Source: a bacterium
GTDB taxonomy: Bacteria; JAMOTN01
DNA: 27,205 nt
Assembly (NCBI GenBank): GCA_027062325.1
Contig: JAMOTN010000016.1
Location: 1 to 27,205, forward strand
Direction: 5' to 3'
In this document: piece after piece, positions 24,601 through 27,205 of the stretch
Layout: every line of letters begins with the position of its first letter
Position numbering within the stretch: position 1 is the first letter of the stretch
The notes under the pieces: generated by a model
The model's database searches: none
What the model was told of the DNA's origin: nothing
Seen by the model: only the letters and a program-made list of their open reading frames with translations
Translations under genes and position numbers: made by a program

Positions 24601-25050
24601 CTACTGAATTCTCGAAGGTTTAATATCAAAAACAAAACTGCCTAATTTCGCAGACTCATTCGTCTCCTTCAACTTTTTCCACTCATTTTGGGTCATCCAA
24701 ACACCGGTCTGTTTCCAATCGCAAACCAGCCAATCAGCTTGATGAGTAAAAGGATTTATAGGCAGTTCTCTAAAATATGGATCCGGCCTCTTAGTCAAAT
24801 CAGTTAAATAATGTGGATAATGGCCTTTATCACGGTAATACTGATCAAGTGCCCTTCTTATAGCACGCATATTTTGATTCAACGTATCCATTTTAGCTTC
24901 ACGAATAGTACTCACAACCTCAGGAATAGCAACTCCTATCATAATCCCAACAATTATCATAACTATGATTAGCTCAACAAGAGAAAAAGCTTTTCTTCTA
25001 GCTTTCAAACCCCTAATTGAGCATCTTTCTCCCACAACTTTTCTCCCCAC
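24601..25050 (-). CDS. GspG-like major pseudopilin (copy 2)
   Basis: A 149-residue protein with leader ending ARRKA and then FSLVELIIVMIIVGIMIGVA: Glu at mature position 5 and Ala at -1. The stalk is followed by REAKMDTLNQNMRAIRRALD, QYYRDKGHYPHYLTDL and PYFRELPINPFT, the helix and loop order of GspG-type pseudopilins (...YyldnGxYPtt...PKDPWG...). It ends VFDIKPSRIQ. GspG is the main subunit of type II secretion pseudopili. GTG 25050 (GGGGGA, 6 bases) or GTG 25035 may start translation. It is a tandem paralogue of the upstream gene, from which it differs by lacking the C-terminal cysteines. Confidence 0.88.
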   Translation of the reverse strand: MGRKVVGERCSIRGLKARRKAFSLVELIIVMIIVGIMIGVAIPEVVSTIREAKMDTLNQNMRAIRRALDQYYRDKGHYPHYLTDLTKRPDPYFRELPINPFTHQADWLVCDWKQTGVWMTQNEWKKLKETNESAKLGSFVFDIKPSRIQ

Positions 25051-25067
25051 TTAAATCCCCCGATAAC

Positions 25068-25499
25068 TCAATCCCATTTTCCGCAATTTTTTCCCTTAGG
25101 ACAGGGCTTGATATCATAAATATAACTTCCATTTCTGTATCCCGGATTTGCTCTCCACTGCTCCATAGTTAGCCAAACACCCGATACTATCTCGTCAGCA
25201 ACCATCCAATTTGCCATTCCTGTAAATGGATCCTTCGGAAGCTCTCTAAAGTAAGGATGCGGTGCATTTATCAAATCGTACAAATCCTCGGGATAATGCC
25301 CATGATCTCTGCAGTATTCATCCAACTTTTTTCTCAAGGATTTAAGGTTAGATTGCTGAGTGTTGAACTTTGCCTCAGATATAGATCTTGATATTTCCGG
25401 AATAGCAAACCCCATGAGTATTCCTATTATCACCAAAACTATCATAAGCTCAACAAGAGTGAAAGCACGCATTCTTCTTTTCTTAATTCCAATTCTCAT
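25068..25499 (-). CDS. GspG-like major pseudopilin (copy 1)
   Basis: A 143-residue prepilin: leader MRIGIKKRRMRA, then FTLVELMIVLVIIGILMGFA, with Glu at mature position 5 and Ala at -1. Typical GspG order follows: SEAKFNTQQSNLKSLRKKLD, EYCRDHGHYPEDLYDLIN, PYFRELPKDPFTG, and a C-terminal loop with GSYIYDIKPCPKGKNC, a possible disulfide pair. GGGGTGAT lies before ATG 25499. It is 17 bp upstream of copy 2. The pair shares FRELP, the GVW(L/M)T motif and DIKP, so they come from one duplication. Likely the main shaft subunit or its variant; the assembly machinery is not in the window. Confidence 0.9.
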   Translation of the reverse strand: MRIGIKKRRMRAFTLVELMIVLVIIGILMGFAIPEISRSISEAKFNTQQSNLKSLRKKLDEYCRDHGHYPEDLYDLINAPHPYFRELPKDPFTGMANWMVADEIVSGVWLTMEQWRANPGYRNGSYIYDIKPCPKGKNCGKWD

Positions 25500-25550
25500 A
25501 ATACAATCACCCCTGAATCCCTGTTTTAAAACTCTTTTAGCTACACATCA

Positions 25551-26459
25551 CTACTCAACAACTATTGAAGCATATCCCACAACCTCTGTTGAAGGAGCAA
25601 CGTCTCCTGAAGTAGCATACTTCAAAAGTGAAGCACGTGAAGCACCGCTTAACTTGGAAAATTTAAGCATAGCAGCTATAGGACCATATCCACAAACAGT
25701 TACCCTGTTATTGGCAATCTGCGAATACATACCTTCAGCATCTAAACTCAAAATTTTATCTATTACTTTCTGATCCTTTGTAAGAGCAACATCAGGCGGT
25801 TCATAGTGAGAAAAGTCACTTGAAGCAAATACCACAACTCTTCTATTCAACTTCTTGGCTATCTGTGCTATCAACTCACCAACAAATTCAGCAGTGTACA
25901 AAGACTGATCAAGCATACTTATGAAAACATACTTTAAATTTTTAAAATACTCAGCTTCACCGCAAACCCACCAAAAAAATGGAAGTTGAACCTCCAACGA
26001 ATGCTCCATAACATGGCCATTAACATGTTCCCTTAAATTATCCAACTTCAGCTTTTCTATAAGAAGTGTTGAAAACTCCTCATCAACTAGAAAACTGCCC
26101 ACAGGCATCTTCCACTCTCCACCAGGCCATACCGCAACAGGAGCTCCAAAGCCCCTATGATTTGGCCCTATTAAAATCACCGTATCAACATGGTCACAAA
26201 ATCTTTCAAAAAATTTGTAGGAAAAGGACGCCACCCAACCAGAGTACATCCATCCAGCATGTGGCACAACAAATCCCTTAGCAATATTAACTTCCTTTCC
26301 ATCAGCTTTAGCAATATTCCCGAAAGTCCGTTCATATTCAACTGATAAATTTTGCTCCAACTTAGAAAAATAAATCTTTATCTCCTGAAGAGTAGCAGGA
26401 TAAAAGTAACCAGCTACTGCAGGCTCTCTAACAAAACTTGAAACTGATGGTTGAGCCAT
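25551..26459 (-). CDS. Memo family protein (AmmeMemoRadiSam system protein B)
   Basis: A metal-binding protein related to human MEMO1 and to bacterial and archaeal 'AmmeMemoRadiSam system protein B'; the reaction is not established. All core motifs are present: VREPAVAGYFYP, VVPHAGWMYSGWVAS (His ~67), LIGPNHRGFG (His ~101), EHSLEVQLPF (His ~153), VFASSDFSHYE (~211-220) and TVCGYGP (Cys ~256). The H/H/C metal site of MEMO1 is conserved. ATG 26459 has an AGGTGAT site; an upstream GTG/TTG extension is unnecessary. It has 302 residues, a little over the usual size (~265-290). The AMMECR1 and radical-SAM partners that often accompany it are not in this window. Confidence 0.92.
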   Translation of the reverse strand: MAQPSVSSFVREPAVAGYFYPATLQEIKIYFSKLEQNLSVEYERTFGNIAKADGKEVNIAKGFVVPHAGWMYSGWVASFSYKFFERFCDHVDTVILIGPNHRGFGAPVAVWPGGEWKMPVGSFLVDEEFSTLLIEKLKLDNLREHVNGHVMEHSLEVQLPFFWWVCGEAEYFKNLKYVFISMLDQSLYTAEFVGELIAQIAKKLNRRVVVFASSDFSHYEPPDVALTKDQKVIDKILSLDAEGMYSQIANNRVTVCGYGPIAAMLKFSKLSGASRASLLKYATSGDVAPSTEVVGYASIVVE

Positions 26460-26516
26460 ACTTATCACCTGCTCATCACATTGTGATATTAAACTCCGCC
26501 TCCACAAAATTCACCA

Positions 26517-27080
26517 CTAAAATTTCAACACCTTAAATAAGCCTTTAGGCTCTTCAACAAGCTCATCAACTTGGCGCTTCAAATCCTCAAAACTTCCATT
26601 ATTATCTATGTAAACAAAGTATAAATCATCTGCCTCCAATTCTGTTTCCGTTGCATGCCTCGAAGCAGCTTCATCAGGAATATAACCATCTCTTTTTAAC
26701 AATCTTTTCAATCTTATTTCATCATCCACAACAACTTTGAGAGGTACAAAGCCTAGTTTTCTCAAGAACTCATACTCTATACGTAGCCTCACATCACTCA
26801 CAACAACCCTCTTTCCCTTATCCCACGCTTGCTTTATTCTATCTTCCAAAGCTTTTAAGAATACTAACTTATCAAATTTTCTAAGATGATCTCCCAACTT
26901 CTGCAAAAGTTTTCTCTTCTCAACCCCCCCAACTTTCATAACCCACGGATATAAAATCGTTGCAACATCTTTTAGAGGTTGTGCTATGCTGAGATGCTCA
27001 TAACCATAAGGTACTAAAAACTCTGCAATGGTGTCTTTGCCAGCTCCCATCTTACCTGCAATGAAGAAATCTCTCAACAT
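26517..27080 (-). CDS. P-loop kinase, deoxynucleotide monophosphate kinase/CoaE-like
   Basis: A 187-residue P-loop phosphotransferase. Walker A is GKMGAGKD (~9-16), with Asp in place of the last Ser/Thr. That form is common in dNMP kinases of phage type and their cellular relatives. LSIAQPLKDVATILYPWV lies where such enzymes bind the nucleotide, followed by KRVVVSDVRLRIEYEFLRKL (a DxR motif, again typical), a lid-like RLKRLLKRDGY, and the end segment YIDNNGSFEDLKRQVDEL, resembling the idNdGsleel of CoaE/AMP-kinase-type proteins. ATG 27080 follows AGGGAG by six bases. It is probably the first gene of the minus-strand operon. The exact substrate (dNMP or another) cannot be told. Confidence 0.65.
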   Translation of the reverse strand: MLRDFFIAGKMGAGKDTIAEFLVPYGYEHLSIAQPLKDVATILYPWVMKVGGVEKRKLLQKLGDHLRKFDKLVFLKALEDRIKQAWDKGKRVVVSDVRLRIEYEFLRKLGFVPLKVVVDDEIRLKRLLKRDGYIPDEAASRHATETELEADDLYFVYIDNNGSFEDLKRQVDELVEEPKGLFKVLKF

Positions 27081-27136
27081 TATCACTCCCTGCGCCGATA
27101 AGTTTTAGGGAAATACACTAGGAGTGGGGGAAAAGT

Positions 27137-27205
27137 ATGTGGGCAATAATTCCATTTCTTATCTTTAGTTTAACAACTACACAACAACCTGACAAACCAA
27201 CAGTC
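27137..27205 (+). CDS. Start of a probable secreted protein (3' end outside window)
   Basis: ATG 27137 follows GGAGTGGGGG and opens 23 codons to the window edge: MWAIIPFLIFSLTTTQQPDK, then PTV. The hydrophobic stretch after a very short N-terminus looks like a signal peptide with a polar Thr/Gln/Pro region beyond. Nothing can be said about function. It diverges from the kinase-Memo-pilin operon. Confidence 0.5.
   Translation, partial: MWAIIPFLIFSLTTTQQPDKPTV
27167..27195 (-). promoter_or_regulatory. Candidate promoter of the minus-strand kinase-Memo-pilin operon
   Basis: On the minus strand TTGTCA (27195-27190) is followed after 17 bases by TAAACT (27172-27167). This is five of six and four of six matches with ideal spacing. 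Transcription would start near 27160 and give a leader of about 80 bases before the kinase ATG at 27080. It lies inside the first codons of the divergent partial gene, so the two transcripts would overlap at their 5' ends. Confidence 0.4.

Noticed and set aside
25360-25773. 137-codon plus-strand ORF across the GspG and Memo genes
   Set aside because: It spans the ends of two well-supported minus-strand genes and has no recognisable domain or start signal.
1-27205. CRISPR arrays, tRNA/rRNA genes, insertion sequences, prophage or toxin-antitoxin genes
   Set aside because: Read through all intergenic gaps: no regularly spaced repeats, no tRNA-like cloverleaf, no transposase or integrase motifs. 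No gene-free stretch exceeds about 250 bp.

Overview
The window is an AT-rich bacterial segment (roughly 35% GC by eye) packed with genes. It most resembles a deep-branching diderm thermophile, and a Thermotogota-like genome is my best guess. Three things point that way: the order rimM-trmD-(TM1570-type SPOUT methyltransferase)-rplS-rbgA; a cobalamin-dependent MetH without the AdoMet reactivation domain beside a gene for HU, as I remember from Thermotoga maritima; and a TolC-type outer-membrane protein in an otherwise Gram-positive-like gene set. The assignment is an inference. No rRNA, tRNA or other lineage marker is present to settle it.

Left part (1-9237, + strand): a housekeeping array for ribosome biogenesis and RNA maturation. 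It holds RimM (cut by the window edge), TrmD, a second SPOUT methyltransferase, ribosomal protein L19, the GTPase RbgA/YlqF, PhoH, a shortened PgpH-type membrane HD phosphohydrolase and YbeY. These are followed by two tandem CNNM/CorC-type CBS membrane proteins and a DUF502 membrane protein. Several stop/start overlaps suggest translational coupling.

Middle part (9227-13842, + strand): the least familiar genes. A SPASM-like cysteine protein without a radical-SAM CxxxCxxC motif runs directly into a protein of about 640 residues (HEAT-like helices, charged linker, seven or eight membrane segments, a novel soluble domain). A large prepilin-like protein follows, and then a strongly reduced ComEC competence-channel core.

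Right part (13868-27080): on the minus strand lie a GAF/class III nucleotide cyclase, a three-gene minor-pilin cluster, metH, and a second long operon. That operon reads kinase, Memo-family protein, two GspG-like pseudopilins, a divergent CoaE-like kinase with an insertion, a GspI-like and a GspH-like pseudopilin, and perhaps a 23-codon cysteine-rich ORF. Between metH and this operon a plus-strand unit encodes HU (strong promoter, very strong terminator) and then TolC and a membrane-fusion protein. It meets the minus operon tail-to-tail with a 45-bp coding overlap. A partial secreted protein starts at the right edge.

In all, eight type IV prepilin-like proteins lie within about 14 kb, with a ComEC core between them. 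No assembly ATPase, platform protein, secretin or prepilin peptidase is visible. The likeliest common theme is a type IV pilus/competence or type II-like secretion pseudopilus whose engine is encoded elsewhere. The degenerate SPASM protein, the HEAT-membrane protein and the modified CoaE-like kinase are the best candidates for undescribed components.
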